Shown one piece after another: positions 44,051 through 53,313 of a stretch of DNA of 64,000 nt (positions within the stretch are counted from its first letter, which is position 1; every line of letters begins with the position of its first letter). The stretch comes from JBDWFY01 sp039976075 (lineage in GTDB: Bacteria > Pseudomonadota > Alphaproteobacteria > Rhizobiales > Stappiaceae), in the NCBI GenBank assembly GCA_039976075.1, contig JBDWFY010000016.1, positions 124,001 through 188,000 on the forward strand, read 5' to 3'. The notes beneath the pieces were generated by a model. It was not told the origin of the DNA. It saw only the letters and a program-made list of their open reading frames with translations, and ran no database searches. Both the position numbers and the translations under genes were made by a program.

Positions 44051-45124
44051 ATGATCCGGCAGTTGAACGGCCGGCTACTGTATCTGTCGCTGGCACTCGG
44101 TCTTTTATTGATGCTTCAGGGCTGTGGCAATGTCTCCTATCTCTCCCAGTCCGTCGGTGGGCACTTAAAACTGGTATCCGGCAGCAAACGGGTCGAGACT
44201 CTGCTCAAAGATCAATCGATTGACCCGGCTTTCAAACAACAATTGGATCTTTCTCGAGAGATTCGCCAATTTGCGATCGAGAATCTCGACCTGCCGGACA
44301 ATGAGAGCTACCGGAAATATGTCGACACCGGCCGGGAATACGTGACCTGGTCTGTATTTGCAGCCCCGGAACTTGCCCTTGATGTTCGCACCTGGTGTTT
44401 CCCCGTTGCAGGATGCGTTCCGTATCGTGGGTATTTCTCAAAAGCCAAAGCGGAAAAGTTTGCTGAAAAGATCAAGGCGGAAGGTCTGGATGTGCATCTG
44501 GGCGGGGTGCCGGCCTACTCGACCCTGGGATGGTTAGACGACCCGTTGTTGAACACCATGTTCCTACGCGGAGAGATCAATCTTGCCCGAGTGGTTTTTC
44601 ATGAGCTCGCACATCAACGGGTTTATGTACCGGGTGATTCTGCCTTCAACGAGGCATTCGCCGTTGCAGTCGAGGAAAGCGGAACCATTGCCTGGCTTAA
44701 AAGCCGATCCGACACAGCGGGATTGCATCGCTACAGAGCTGCCCAGAAACGTAATGAGACATTTCTTGCCTTGATTGCGGATAGCCGCAAGGAACTGCGC
44801 CGCATCTATGACAGTGATGCCAGTGAAGAACAGAAACGGGCCGCAAAGACCGTCGTCATCGAAAAATTGCGCGCTCGCTACTCAAGGGTCAAATCACGGC
44901 AATGGAACGGGTATTCCGGCTATGACCGCTGGTTCAGCCAGCCCATCAACAATGCCAAACTCGCCACCGTCTCCGTCTATAATGACCTGCAACCGGCATT
45001 TTCGCGACTTCTGGAAGCCTGCGACGGCGATTATGAGCGTTTTTACCAGTCAGTCGGCCGCATCGGTAAGCTCGACATGGCGCAGCGCCGCGCAGCATTG
45101 CAAAACATATCGGGCTGCGGGTGA
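44051..45124 (+). CDS. PF10023-type putative aminopeptidase, lipoprotein
   Basis: A protein of about 357 residues with a lipoprotein signal (LLYLSLALGLLLMLQGC). The mature part follows the putative-aminopeptidase family closely: DLPDNESYRKYVDTGREYV, TWCFPVAGCVPYRGYF, GGVPAYSTLGWLDDPLLNT, and the zinc motif HELAHQRVY followed by FNEAFAVAVEE with the distal Glu. It is probably a zinc peptidase at the periplasmic face. Starts at 44000 (GTG), 44030 and 44051 are all in frame. 44051 gives the most normal signal length, but no ribosome site decides. Confidence 0.82.
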   Translation: MIRQLNGRLLYLSLALGLLLMLQGCGNVSYLSQSVGGHLKLVSGSKRVETLLKDQSIDPAFKQQLDLSREIRQFAIENLDLPDNESYRKYVDTGREYVTWSVFAAPELALDVRTWCFPVAGCVPYRGYFSKAKAEKFAEKIKAEGLDVHLGGVPAYSTLGWLDDPLLNTMFLRGEINLARVVFHELAHQRVYVPGDSAFNEAFAVAVEESGTIAWLKSRSDTAGLHRYRAAQKRNETFLALIADSRKELRRIYDSDASEEQKRAAKTVVIEKLRARYSRVKSRQWNGYSGYDRWFSQPINNAKLATVSVYNDLQPAFSRLLEACDGDYERFYQSVGRIGKLDMAQRRAALQNISGCG

Positions 45125-45262
45125 GATCTCGAGACTGGTCAGTTGGTGGCTTTGTCTTATGTCGGATCAGGCCCATCGTTGCGACGGTCCGAACATGTTA
45201 ATGAGCGCCCATGAAACCAACGGCAGGGCTCTTTATCAGCAGCCTGCACCGACGCATCACCG

Positions 45263-47818
45263 CTATTCGTTAAGCGCTTCCTTCACCGCAGTGGCCAGTT
45301 GTTTCAGCGTGAAGGGTTTGGGCAAGAAAGAGAATTTCTCGTTTTCCGGCAGGTTCTTCTCAAATGCGTCTTCTGCATAGCCGGATACGAAAATAATTTT
45401 CAGAGTTGGACTGGTTTTTCTCAATTCACCAAGCAGAGTCGGTCCGTCCATTTCCGGCATGACAACGTCGGAAACAACCAGATCGATTTCTCCTTCTTCC
45501 TCTTCCATGACCTCAAGCGCTTCGGTTCCACTAGCAGCTTCGTGAACGGTATATCCGCGTGAAGCCAGTGCTCTTGCAGCAAAGGCACGGACAGCCTCTT
45601 CATCCTCAACCAGAAGGATTGTCGCACTGCCCGTCAGGTCTGCGACCTGCGGCGGTTCGACTTTTTCCTCAACAACTTCTTCGGCTTTGTCCGGAATGAA
45701 GCGCGGCAGCAATATGCGGAACGTCGTTCCCTTGCCCGGCTCGCTTTCGGGATAAACGTAGCCGCCCGTCTGCTTGATGATGCCATAGACGGTGGACAAT
45801 CCCAGTCCTGTTCCCTTACCGACTTCCTTGGTTGAAAAGAACGGTTCGAAAATCTTCTCCATGATGTCCGGAGGCATTCCAGTGCCATCATCCGTGACTT
45901 CAAGCAGCACATATTCTCCTGCGGGCATTTCCTGTGCACCGTCGAAAGACCGGGACTCTTCCGTCGAGATATTCGCCGTCCGAATCAGGAGATTACCGCC
46001 GTCTGGCATCGCATCTCGCGCATTCACAGCCAGATTGACAACGACCTGTTCAAATTGGTTGAGATCCGCCATCAAAGGCCACAAATCGCGGCCATGGATA
46101 ACTTTCAGTTCGACTTTTTCACCCAGCAGCCGGTCAAGCAGAATTGACAGATCAGCCAGAACATCATTGAGTTTGAGTTCCTTCGGTCGCAGCGTTTGAC
46201 GGCGCGAGAAGGCCAGCAGCTGCCTTACCAGTCCGGCTGCCCGGTTTGCGTTCTGCTTGATGTTCATGATGTCCTGGAAGGACGGATCTGTAGGACGATG
46301 ATTGGCGAGCAAAAGATCTGAAAAGCCGATGATTGCTGTCAGAACATTGTTGAAATCGTGCGCCACACCGCCCGCCAGCTGACCAATGGCCTGCATTTTC
46401 TGGCTTTGGGCAAACTGTACTTCAAGCGCTCTTTGACGTGTGGTCTCAAGGACATAAACAATGGCGACCTCATCGTCGCCTTCCCCGTCTTCGACGGTGG
46501 AAATATAGAAAGTCGCCGAGCGTCCATCTTCTCCTTCGGTCAAAGCAATATCGATCGGCCTGACAAATCCCTGGCCACCGGCGGCGGCCTTCACAGCAGC
46601 TTCCAGTTGATCCCGTCCACCGGAGGCGACCAGATCCAGAAGTTTCCGCGAACCGCTCTCTTCTCCGCCGGGCGTTCCGAACAGTTTCAGGAACGGAGCA
46701 TTCGTGCGACCAATGACACCCTGACGATCCAGAGACGCAATCGCTATCGGCGTGTTGTTGAAAAAGCGTGCAAATTTAACTTCCGCCGCCCGCAACGCCT
46801 CAGAAGCATCTTCACCGCGTGAGCGGTTAAGCACGATGGTCCTGCTTTCTCCGGCCAGACCATCCGCACCGAACGGCACGCGATGTAAAATCCGAACCGC
46901 AAGCCCTTTCCCATTCTTCGTCACAAGGTCCAGATCAAACATTTCAGTCTGAACTTCCCCTGGCAGACCACGCACCGAGCGGATCAGTTCCTCGCCATCG
47001 CCCCGAATAACGTCTGACAGGGACAGAGAACCGGTCTGAAACTGTGCCAAATCGTGACCAAGCCAGTCCGCCAGCGTCGCATTCAGGTAAAGGATGCGGC
47101 CGTCACCGTCCGAAGAAAAGAACCCAGCAGGAGCATGATCGAGAAAGTTGATAACCCGCTGCAGTTCCTGAAACGAATTTTCCTGTTCCGCGCGATCCTT
47201 CGTGATGTCTGCAACCTGCCAGACGGTGTAGACGGTTTTCCCCGTGTCCGATCCGCTTTTGGGCGACAGAGACCTCACCCGAACACGGTACCAGCACGCG
47301 TTGTCCTCCCCGCCTCCAATTGGCTGTGGCAGGCGGATTTCTTCCTGGGCAGGTCGCTTCTCCCGTGCTGCCTGCGACAGGCGGAACATGGCATCGGCTG
47401 CATTGGGGTCAGCTGAGAAGACGCGTTCTATCGCTCGAACGCCACTTGTGTTGCCTGCATGCGTTAGATCGGCATAGGCTTGGTTTGCGTAACAGATCCG
47501 CCCATCTTTGTCGGTGATAAGAGCCCCTTCAGAGAGAGAATCGACAAAGCTCTGCGCAAGAGAGTTGCCCGGTTCGCGCCCGTAAAATCTCAGGAACCCA
47601 ATCGCCGTTGCAAACAGAAAAAAAACGCCGATAACAGCCAACAGACCCAACAGGCCCAGAACAAACGGTTCAGCCTGTTCTCGACCGAGCACAGCAATGA
47701 CGATTGCCGCAGCTACCAGAGCCAGAGCAAGCAGCATAAGCAGGCCGATATTGCCAGACCGTTCAATACGGTCGACCACCGGCACCGGATGCTTCTCGTC
47801 AGTATTGCTCATGCTCAA
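45263..47818 (-). CDS. cckA: cell-cycle hybrid histidine kinase CckA
   Basis: An 851-residue hybrid kinase that, in alphaproteobacteria, phosphorylates CtrA and CpdR through ChpT. Two N-terminal membrane helices (residues about 20-75) are followed by PAS-type domains, a HisKA domain (AGGVAHDFNNVLTAI, phospho-His near residue 487) and the HATPase domain (NLAVNARDAMPDGG; GLGLSTVYGI). A C-terminal receiver follows (LLVEDEEAVRAF, phospho-Asp784 in VVSDVVMPEMDG). It lies 76 bp downstream of flhB on the same strand, at the end of a flagellar operon. Confidence 0.94.
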   Translation of the reverse strand: MSMSNTDEKHPVPVVDRIERSGNIGLLMLLALALVAAAIVIAVLGREQAEPFVLGLLGLLAVIGVFFLFATAIGFLRFYGREPGNSLAQSFVDSLSEGALITDKDGRICYANQAYADLTHAGNTSGVRAIERVFSADPNAADAMFRLSQAAREKRPAQEEIRLPQPIGGGEDNACWYRVRVRSLSPKSGSDTGKTVYTVWQVADITKDRAEQENSFQELQRVINFLDHAPAGFFSSDGDGRILYLNATLADWLGHDLAQFQTGSLSLSDVIRGDGEELIRSVRGLPGEVQTEMFDLDLVTKNGKGLAVRILHRVPFGADGLAGESRTIVLNRSRGEDASEALRAAEVKFARFFNNTPIAIASLDRQGVIGRTNAPFLKLFGTPGGEESGSRKLLDLVASGGRDQLEAAVKAAAGGQGFVRPIDIALTEGEDGRSATFYISTVEDGEGDDEVAIVYVLETTRQRALEVQFAQSQKMQAIGQLAGGVAHDFNNVLTAIIGFSDLLLANHRPTDPSFQDIMNIKQNANRAAGLVRQLLAFSRRQTLRPKELKLNDVLADLSILLDRLLGEKVELKVIHGRDLWPLMADLNQFEQVVVNLAVNARDAMPDGGNLLIRTANISTEESRSFDGAQEMPAGEYVLLEVTDDGTGMPPDIMEKIFEPFFSTKEVGKGTGLGLSTVYGIIKQTGGYVYPESEPGKGTTFRILLPRFIPDKAEEVVEEKVEPPQVADLTGSATILLVEDEEAVRAFAARALASRGYTVHEAASGTEALEVMEEEEGEIDLVVSDVVMPEMDGPTLLGELRKTSPTLKIIFVSGYAEDAFEKNLPENEKFSFLPKPFTLKQLATAVKEALNE

Positions 47819-47894
47819 AGTGTCCTTGCGGACGGGGAATCGTCCCGTTCCTATCCGTTCACGTGCTGCTCATGCCAGATAAAACCCCATCTGA

Positions 47895-48974
47895 TCAATG
47901 CTTCGCGCCATTTTTCCTGTTGCGAAGTCTATATACATAGCCAATTACTTCCGCCACGGCCTTGTAATGTTCCTCGGGAATCGAATCGTCGATTTCAATT
48001 GCCGCATGCAATGCCCGGGCGAGCGGAGGGTTTTCCACGATGGGAACATCCGCATTTCCGGCAACCTCACGAATTCTCAAAGCAACAGCATCCAGACCTT
48101 TGGCGACGCACAAGGGTGCTTCCATGCCTTCCTCATATTTGAGCGCCACGGCAAAATGGGTCGGGTTGGTAATAACCACTGTGGCATCGGGAACGGATGC
48201 CATCATCCGCGATCGGCTGCGCTCCATCCGCAATTGCCGGATCTTGGCTTTGACGGCGGGATCCCCTTCCTGTTGCTTATATTCTTCCTTCACTTCCTGA
48301 AGGGACATTTTCTGGCGCTCAAACCATTTGTGTTTCTGCCAGAAGAAATCAGCTGCGGCAATCGCTCCCATGATTGCCAAGATGACACCCAACAGTTTCA
48401 GACCGAGTTCCTGGGCTTCGATAAGCAGAACCGTCTGATCACGCTGGATCATGGTGTCCAGGCGATCCCGTTCCGGCCACAGGATTGCCCCCATCGCGGC
48501 GGCAACCAGCGCAATCTTCAAAACACCCTTCAAAAAGTTGACGAGACTGTCTTTTGAAAACAGCCGTTTTGCTCCCGCCAGCGGCGATATTTTAGAGGCC
48601 TTGGGGGTTATTGGGTCAACGGACCAAGTCGGCCTGTGCTGTGCCAGATTGCCAAGCAGCGCAGCGAAAAACATGACACCCATGGGAACAGCCATTGCAC
48701 CGAAAAGAACCAACGCGATCTTTTCCCAAATGATCTTCATGCCACCAGCATCGATGGGCATCATGTAGGAATTCATCAGAAACCCGCGCAGATCAGCGGC
48801 CAGGCTGCTCGCCATATCAGGCGCTAACAGACCGACGACAATCGTCGTGCCTGCAAGTCCAAACCAAATGCCGACTTCCTGGCTCTTGACGACATCTCCT
48901 TTGTCAAAGGCGTCGCTTAACCGTTTTTGGGTGGGTTCTTCGGTTTTTTCATTGTCGTCGCCACCATCGGCCAT
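47895..48974 (-). CDS. flhB: flagellar export apparatus protein FlhB
   Basis: A 359-residue inner-membrane protein that helps form the export gate and switches substrate class after self-cleavage. The N terminus (KTEEPTQKRLSDAFDKGDV) is standard, four membrane helices follow, and the cytosolic domain has the autocleavage NPTH motif (VVITNPTHFAVAL). The C terminus is of normal length. The start lies 12 bp from the fliR stop. Confidence 0.96.
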   Translation of the reverse strand: MADGGDDNEKTEEPTQKRLSDAFDKGDVVKSQEVGIWFGLAGTTIVVGLLAPDMASSLAADLRGFLMNSYMMPIDAGGMKIIWEKIALVLFGAMAVPMGVMFFAALLGNLAQHRPTWSVDPITPKASKISPLAGAKRLFSKDSLVNFLKGVLKIALVAAAMGAILWPERDRLDTMIQRDQTVLLIEAQELGLKLLGVILAIMGAIAAADFFWQKHKWFERQKMSLQEVKEEYKQQEGDPAVKAKIRQLRMERSRSRMMASVPDATVVITNPTHFAVALKYEEGMEAPLCVAKGLDAVALRIREVAGNADVPIVENPPLARALHAAIEIDDSIPEEHYKAVAEVIGYVYRLRNRKNGAKH

Positions 48975-48986
48975 GCTCAGTCCCCT

Positions 48987-49757
48987 TTATCTGACCAGGA
49001 ACTGGCCGAACGCGTCTTCAACATGCCCCAAGTACCACGTCATCAGTGTACTGAGCAGTATCATCAGCATCAGCAATCCGATTATGATATTGGCCGGCAT
49101 TGCGATGAAGAAGATCTGCATCTGCGGCATCAAACGGTTGAGTAAGCCCAGACCGAAGTAGAAAATCAGCCCAAACACGATAAAGGGTGCTGCCATCCGC
49201 ATCCCGATGGAAAATACGCCGGCTACAGTGTTCATGATCAATTCAGCTGCATCTCCGATGGGAACCCAGTTTCCTGGCGGGAACAATTCGAAACTGTCAT
49301 GCATGGCAGCAATAGCCAGAAAGTGCATATCGGTGACAAAAATAAGCGTAATCCCGACAACGGATAGAAAATTGCCGAACAGAGCACCCTGTACGCCCTG
49401 TGAGGGGTCAAAAGCCATAGCGAAGGCGAGACCTGACTGGTTGGCGATGATGGTTCCGGCAATTTGCAGAACCGACGTAATCAACCGGGTTGCAAGACCA
49501 ATGAAGGCGCCGATGACGATTTCGGCCCCAAGCATGGCAAGAACGCGGTAAATATTATCGGACAGGCCAGCAGGGTAAAATGAGACGACCACCGGATAAA
49601 ACACCAGCGTTATAGCCAATGCCATGACCAAGCGCATACGCGTGGGAACACTCGTTTCACCCAGCGCCGGCATGATCATGATCATCGTACCGAGCCGACC
49701 GAATATGAGCATGAAAATAAAAGCGATCTCCGGAAGGTAGGAAACCGTGAAATTCAT
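48987..49757 (-). CDS. fliR: flagellar export apparatus protein FliR
   Basis: A 256-residue polytopic protein of the export gate. It starts MNFTVSYLPEIAFIFMLIF, then has the conserved RLGTMIMIMPALGE and the later GFIGLATRLI-like segment (IGAFIGLATRLITSVLQIAG). The start at 49757 is chosen by the family N terminus; an in-frame upstream extension to 49793 is unlikely. It follows fliQ by about 100 bp, a little more than usual. Confidence 0.95.
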   Translation of the reverse strand: MNFTVSYLPEIAFIFMLIFGRLGTMIMIMPALGETSVPTRMRLVMALAITLVFYPVVVSFYPAGLSDNIYRVLAMLGAEIVIGAFIGLATRLITSVLQIAGTIIANQSGLAFAMAFDPSQGVQGALFGNFLSVVGITLIFVTDMHFLAIAAMHDSFELFPPGNWVPIGDAAELIMNTVAGVFSIGMRMAAPFIVFGLIFYFGLGLLNRLMPQMQIFFIAMPANIIIGLLMLMILLSTLMTWYLGHVEDAFGQFLVR

Positions 49758-49861
49758 TCGGGCCCCCGCCCCTTCCCTGTTCGATCTTGGCACCTGCTTT
49801 CAGGTGGAAACGAACCAGCAGCAATGCCCACGTTTGACAAGCACGGTCCAGACCCTGGACC

Positions 49862-50125
49862 CTAACTTACGACGATAAGCGCCATTACATGATTCGTATA
49901 GCTCGCAAGTACCTCTCCCATGAATGGAAGCGTCAGCATCAAAACGACAAAGATGGCAATGATCTTGGGAACAAACACCAAGGTCATTTCCTGAATTTGT
50001 GTGAGTGCCTGAAACAAGGCGATGACAATGCCGACTGCCAAGCCGATCATCATCGCTGGAGCCGAAACAACAATCAGCGTCCATATCCCTTCACGGCCAA
50101 TGTCCAAAACTTCCGCGCCTGTCAT
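49862..50125 (-). CDS. fliQ: flagellar export apparatus protein FliQ
   Basis: An 87-residue protein with two membrane helices and the conserved core ALFQALTQIQEMTLVFVPKII. It starts MTGAEVLDIGREGIWTLIVVS. FliQ packs with FliP and FliR in the export gate. It lies 31 bp after fliE. Confidence 0.96.
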   Translation of the reverse strand: MTGAEVLDIGREGIWTLIVVSAPAMMIGLAVGIVIALFQALTQIQEMTLVFVPKIIAIFVVLMLTLPFMGEVLASYTNHVMALIVVS

Positions 50126-50156
50126 TCCACTACCTCTTATCCTGCAATCAGGATTA

Positions 50157-50573
50157 CTACATTGGCATCCGCATAATTTCTTCGTAGGCGGAAATCACCC
50201 TATCTCGCACAGAAACCATGGTCTCAAGTGCCACTTCTGTTTCGGCGATCGCCGTAACCACATCAACCATATTGGCTTTGCCATTGAGCATATCGACTGA
50301 TTTTGCCTCGGCGGATCTACCCAAATCAACCACACCCGATAGGGTGTCTTTCACCGCACTTCCAAGATCCGGAGCACTGACTGCGGATGGCAACGCATCT
50401 CCGGATACTCCAGGCCCTGCAGCGGCCCCTTCTGTAACCTGACTGACAAGCGCGCCAAAAGTTCCCGCAATGTCGGTCTGTTGGGAGGACGCATCATTCT
50501 GCGTCTCTCTGATCCGATTCGCAATGTTGGCAGCCGTCTGATAGGCGTTGGCAGCCATGCTGGTTGTGGACAT
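50157..50573 (-). CDS. fliE: flagellar hook-basal body protein FliE
   Basis: A 138-residue protein joining the MS ring to the rod. The C-terminal half has the family core (SVDMLNGKANMVDVVTAIAETEVALETMVSVRDRVISAYEEIMRM, ending MPM). The N-terminal half is a variable Ala/Ser-rich segment. The start at 50573 is preferred to one five codons upstream. Confidence 0.9.
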   Translation of the reverse strand: MSTTSMAANAYQTAANIANRIRETQNDASSQQTDIAGTFGALVSQVTEGAAAGPGVSGDALPSAVSAPDLGSAVKDTLSGVVDLGRSAEAKSVDMLNGKANMVDVVTAIAETEVALETMVSVRDRVISAYEEIMRMPM

Positions 50574-50638
50574 TGATTTGCTCCCCAAGTACTCAATCTA
50601 GACGCCAGTGTTCCCCAACAATGACGAAGAGATGCGAT

Positions 50639-51049
50639 TTATCCCCTTAGGATATCGATTGTCCGTTGCAACATTTGTCGCGTGGATGAAATGATGTTCA
50701 AGTTCGCCTCGTACGTCCTTTGAGCTTCCTTCATATCGACAGTTTCGATCATGACATTCACGTTGGGCGTTTTGACATATCCCTCAGCGTTGGCTGCCGG
50801 ATGGCCGGGCTCATACCGGGAATTGAATTCGGTTCGGTCTTTTTCCACTTTACCGAGTTTGACAAGATTGACTCCCATCTCAGAGTCCAGTCGTGAACTG
50901 AAAGTCGGTACTTTGCGACGATAGGGTTCATCCTGAGCGGTTCGACCCGTCGAATCGGCGTTTGCGATATTCTCAGCAATAATTTTCATTCGCCCGCTCT
51001 GCGCCTTGAGCCCAGAGGCCGCAACCATCATGGATTTCAAAAAGTCCAT
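50639..51049 (-). CDS. flgC: flagellar proximal rod protein FlgC
   Basis: A 136-residue rod protein. The N-terminal Flg_bb_rod motif reads MMVAASGLKAQSGRMKIIAENIANADSTG, and the C terminus has VDMKEAQRTYEANLNIISSTRQML. It assembles on FlgB. The YRRK-V(P)TF segment after the rod motif is typical. Confidence 0.95.
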   Translation of the reverse strand: MDFLKSMMVAASGLKAQSGRMKIIAENIANADSTGRTAQDEPYRRKVPTFSSRLDSEMGVNLVKLGKVEKDRTEFNSRYEPGHPAANAEGYVKTPNVNVMIETVDMKEAQRTYEANLNIISSTRQMLQRTIDILRG

Positions 51050-51111
51050 TGATAACTCCTGAATTGCCCGCCACCGGGCCGCCCTCCCCTAAGTCGGGGC
51101 GAGTCTATTGC

Positions 51112-51519
51112 TTAGGAACGACCGATAGCGGTCTTCAGCATGCCAAGTCCGCGCGAATAGAGCGAAGTTGCAGCCTGAAAATCGAGTTGGTTCGCTGTTG
51201 CTTTCATCATTTGCTCTTCAAGAACAACCGAATTGCCGCTGGGCCTGACTTCAAATTGATGAGTATCTTCACTGCCAAATTGCCGGTTTCCGCTGAGTGC
51301 AACCGCCATGTGCCTCGAATTCGTCACAACAGTGGATACCGGGCGGGTGGTTGGCTGCGCCGCCATCGCATCGCCAAACGACATTTTTTTCAAATCGCTT
51401 GCGCGATAGCCAGGCGTGTCTGCATTTGCAACGTTTTCCGCCAACACCGACTGTCTTGATTGATGCCAGCGCATTTTCGTCTTGATGGCCTGAAAGACCG
51501 AGAGGTCGGTAATGGACAT
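51112..51519 (-). CDS. flgB: flagellar proximal rod protein FlgB
   Basis: A 135-residue rod protein with the N-terminal rod motif WHQSRQSVLAENVANADTPGYRASDL and the C-terminal MMKATANQLDFQAATSLYSRGLGML. It is the first gene of the minus-strand operon flgB-flgC-fliE-fliQ-fliR-flhB, with cckA at the end. The start at 51519 is chosen by family pattern. Confidence 0.94.
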   Translation of the reverse strand: MSITDLSVFQAIKTKMRWHQSRQSVLAENVANADTPGYRASDLKKMSFGDAMAAQPTTRPVSTVVTNSRHMAVALSGNRQFGSEDTHQFEVRPSGNSVVLEEQMMKATANQLDFQAATSLYSRGLGMLKTAIGRS

Positions 51520-51858
51520 CGACTGATTCCCCAATGTGCCCCAGTTAGGAACACTTTGCCGCCCTATTAGTTAATGATTGATTAATTCATGGTTAACGGC
51601 GGACCAAATTGGCTATAGCCGAATTCCGCCATTATTCGCCGATATGAGATTCAATAATGAACCGGGGCATTTACGCTTGTTAACAGATAGTGACCGCTCG
51701 CTAGGAAATTTTTTCCCAATTCTGTTAACCTTGGCAGTCAAGTCAAGAATCGCGGATTATGAGTCACACTCAACAAGAAAAATGATTTGTGTTTGCAGAA
51801 AATAGTCTGCTAATCATTTGCCCCGATGGCGCGGACAAAAAAATGAAACGAGGATAAA
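51520..51858. other. divergent flagellar intergenic region
   Basis: About 340 bp between flgB and fliO should hold both promoters. I searched by eye for sigma-54 sites on both strands and found no good match with correct spacing. The region is AT-rich. Confidence 0.45.
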
Positions 51859-53313
51859 ATGGGCGATTGGCTCGTCGACAGCCTGGGCATGGATCCTACT
51901 TATGCGCGCAGCCTTCAGTTTCTGATTGCTGCCATTATAGTACTGGCTCTTATCGGCATCTTTTTCTGGATATTTAGACGTGTTTCCGGCGGGTCGATCA
52001 TGAAGGTCGCAAGAAGTCGCCAACAACGTCTCTCTGTCATGGACGCGGCGTCAGTTGACGCACGCAGGCGTCTGGTGCTGGTGCGCAGGGACAATGTGGA
52101 GCATCTGCTGCTCATTGGAGGACCGACCGACGTGGTGGTCGAAGAAGGCATCATGCGCGGCGTACCCGCGACACAGGCTGCAAGGCCCATGCAGGCTGTT
52201 CCCGGCTCACCGGGACAAGCTCCGGCAAATGAGCAGCCCATTGCTGCGCTGCCGCTAGCCAATGGACCGGAAACGCCAGCGCAACCTGCACTTCATCCTG
52301 CAGCATCGACGCATGCCCGTCGACCGGCTCCACAGGCCGCTGCCCCTGCAAGGCAAAATCCACAAAATATGGCCCCACAGAGACCTGTCGGCCAACCTGC
52401 CGCAACCCGGCAGCCAATGCCGGAAAATGCTGCAGCTGCCAGACCTCAACCAGCAGCTTCACGGCAGGCCCCATCGCGCCTTCAACCAGCCGGACAACCA
52501 ACGGGTGCAGGCGCTCAGCGATTTTCAACACCAGCACAAAATCAGCTGTCGCCCTCACCGCGCGGAAATCCAAAGCCGCCAGAGCCGGCAACGCGACCCC
52601 AGGCCATCCGGGCAACGACCCCGGCAGAGCCAAATCCGAGCGCGGCTGCACCGACAAACCGACCGGAAAAAGCCGACGCAACTTCCATGCAGAATCTGCA
52701 GAACAAGGTTGCGGATCTTGGTTCCAGACAAAAATCAAGAACGGTGACGGAATCCACGCCTTCAATGCCCGTTGCCAGGTCTGGAAACGCACCTGCGGTT
52801 CCTGCCGCAACTCCGGTTGCAGCGGCCACCGCGCCGGTTGTTGCCAGCAGTGCGCCGGAGGTAGCGAATGTTCAAACAGCTCCGGCAAACAATCTGGCTT
52901 CTGACTTTGAAGATGCGTTGCTGGGTCCGACCGAGCCGAAATCCGTCCCCTCTGATGCGGAAAAATCAGAGTCCCAGGATTTTGCAGGCGATTTGATGCG
53001 TTCGCTGGAACAACCAGCACCCGTACCTCAATCAACCCGTCAGCGCCCGCAGGCGCCGGCCAATTCTGGCTCCGTGCACGCTTTGCGCCCGGAACAAGCA
53101 CCGGAGCCTAAAACTGCCGACCGTCCACCAGTTGTCGAAAAAATCGCTCCCGTAAAAGGCGCAGAACAACCCAAAGCGCCGGAAGTTTCTGCGGCGACTG
53201 CTAAGGGACCAAAAGACCAACCACTAGACAAAGAAACCGATGCGGAAACATTTGATTCAATTGAAGAAGAAATGGCCAAGCTTCTTAATGAGATTGGCGG
53301 AAATTCGCGCTGA
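51859..53313 (+). CDS. fliO: FliO-like flagellar biosynthesis protein with long disordered tail
   Basis: A 484-residue protein. The first 95 residues form the FliO unit: one membrane helix (FLIAAIIVLALIGIFFWIF) and the short domain VARSRQQRLSVMDAASVDARRRLVLVRRDNVEHLLLIGGPTDVVVE. Residues about 100-450 are rich in Pro, Ala and Gln and should be disordered. The last 25 residues are acidic (FDSIEEEMAKLLNEIGG). Most FliO proteins are much shorter. It overlaps fliP by the TGATG junction, as expected for an export-gate assembly factor. Confidence 0.85.
   Translation: MGDWLVDSLGMDPTYARSLQFLIAAIIVLALIGIFFWIFRRVSGGSIMKVARSRQQRLSVMDAASVDARRRLVLVRRDNVEHLLLIGGPTDVVVEEGIMRGVPATQAARPMQAVPGSPGQAPANEQPIAALPLANGPETPAQPALHPAASTHARRPAPQAAAPARQNPQNMAPQRPVGQPAATRQPMPENAAAARPQPAASRQAPSRLQPAGQPTGAGAQRFSTPAQNQLSPSPRGNPKPPEPATRPQAIRATTPAEPNPSAAAPTNRPEKADATSMQNLQNKVADLGSRQKSRTVTESTPSMPVARSGNAPAVPAATPVAAATAPVVASSAPEVANVQTAPANNLASDFEDALLGPTEPKSVPSDAEKSESQDFAGDLMRSLEQPAPVPQSTRQRPQAPANSGSVHALRPEQAPEPKTADRPPVVEKIAPVKGAEQPKAPEVSAATAKGPKDQPLDKETDAETFDSIEEEMAKLLNEIGGNSR

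Noticed and set aside
51721..51760. TTGGCAGTCAAGTCAA as a sigma-54 promoter for fliO
   Set aside because: The -24 part is good but there is no GC at the -12 position.
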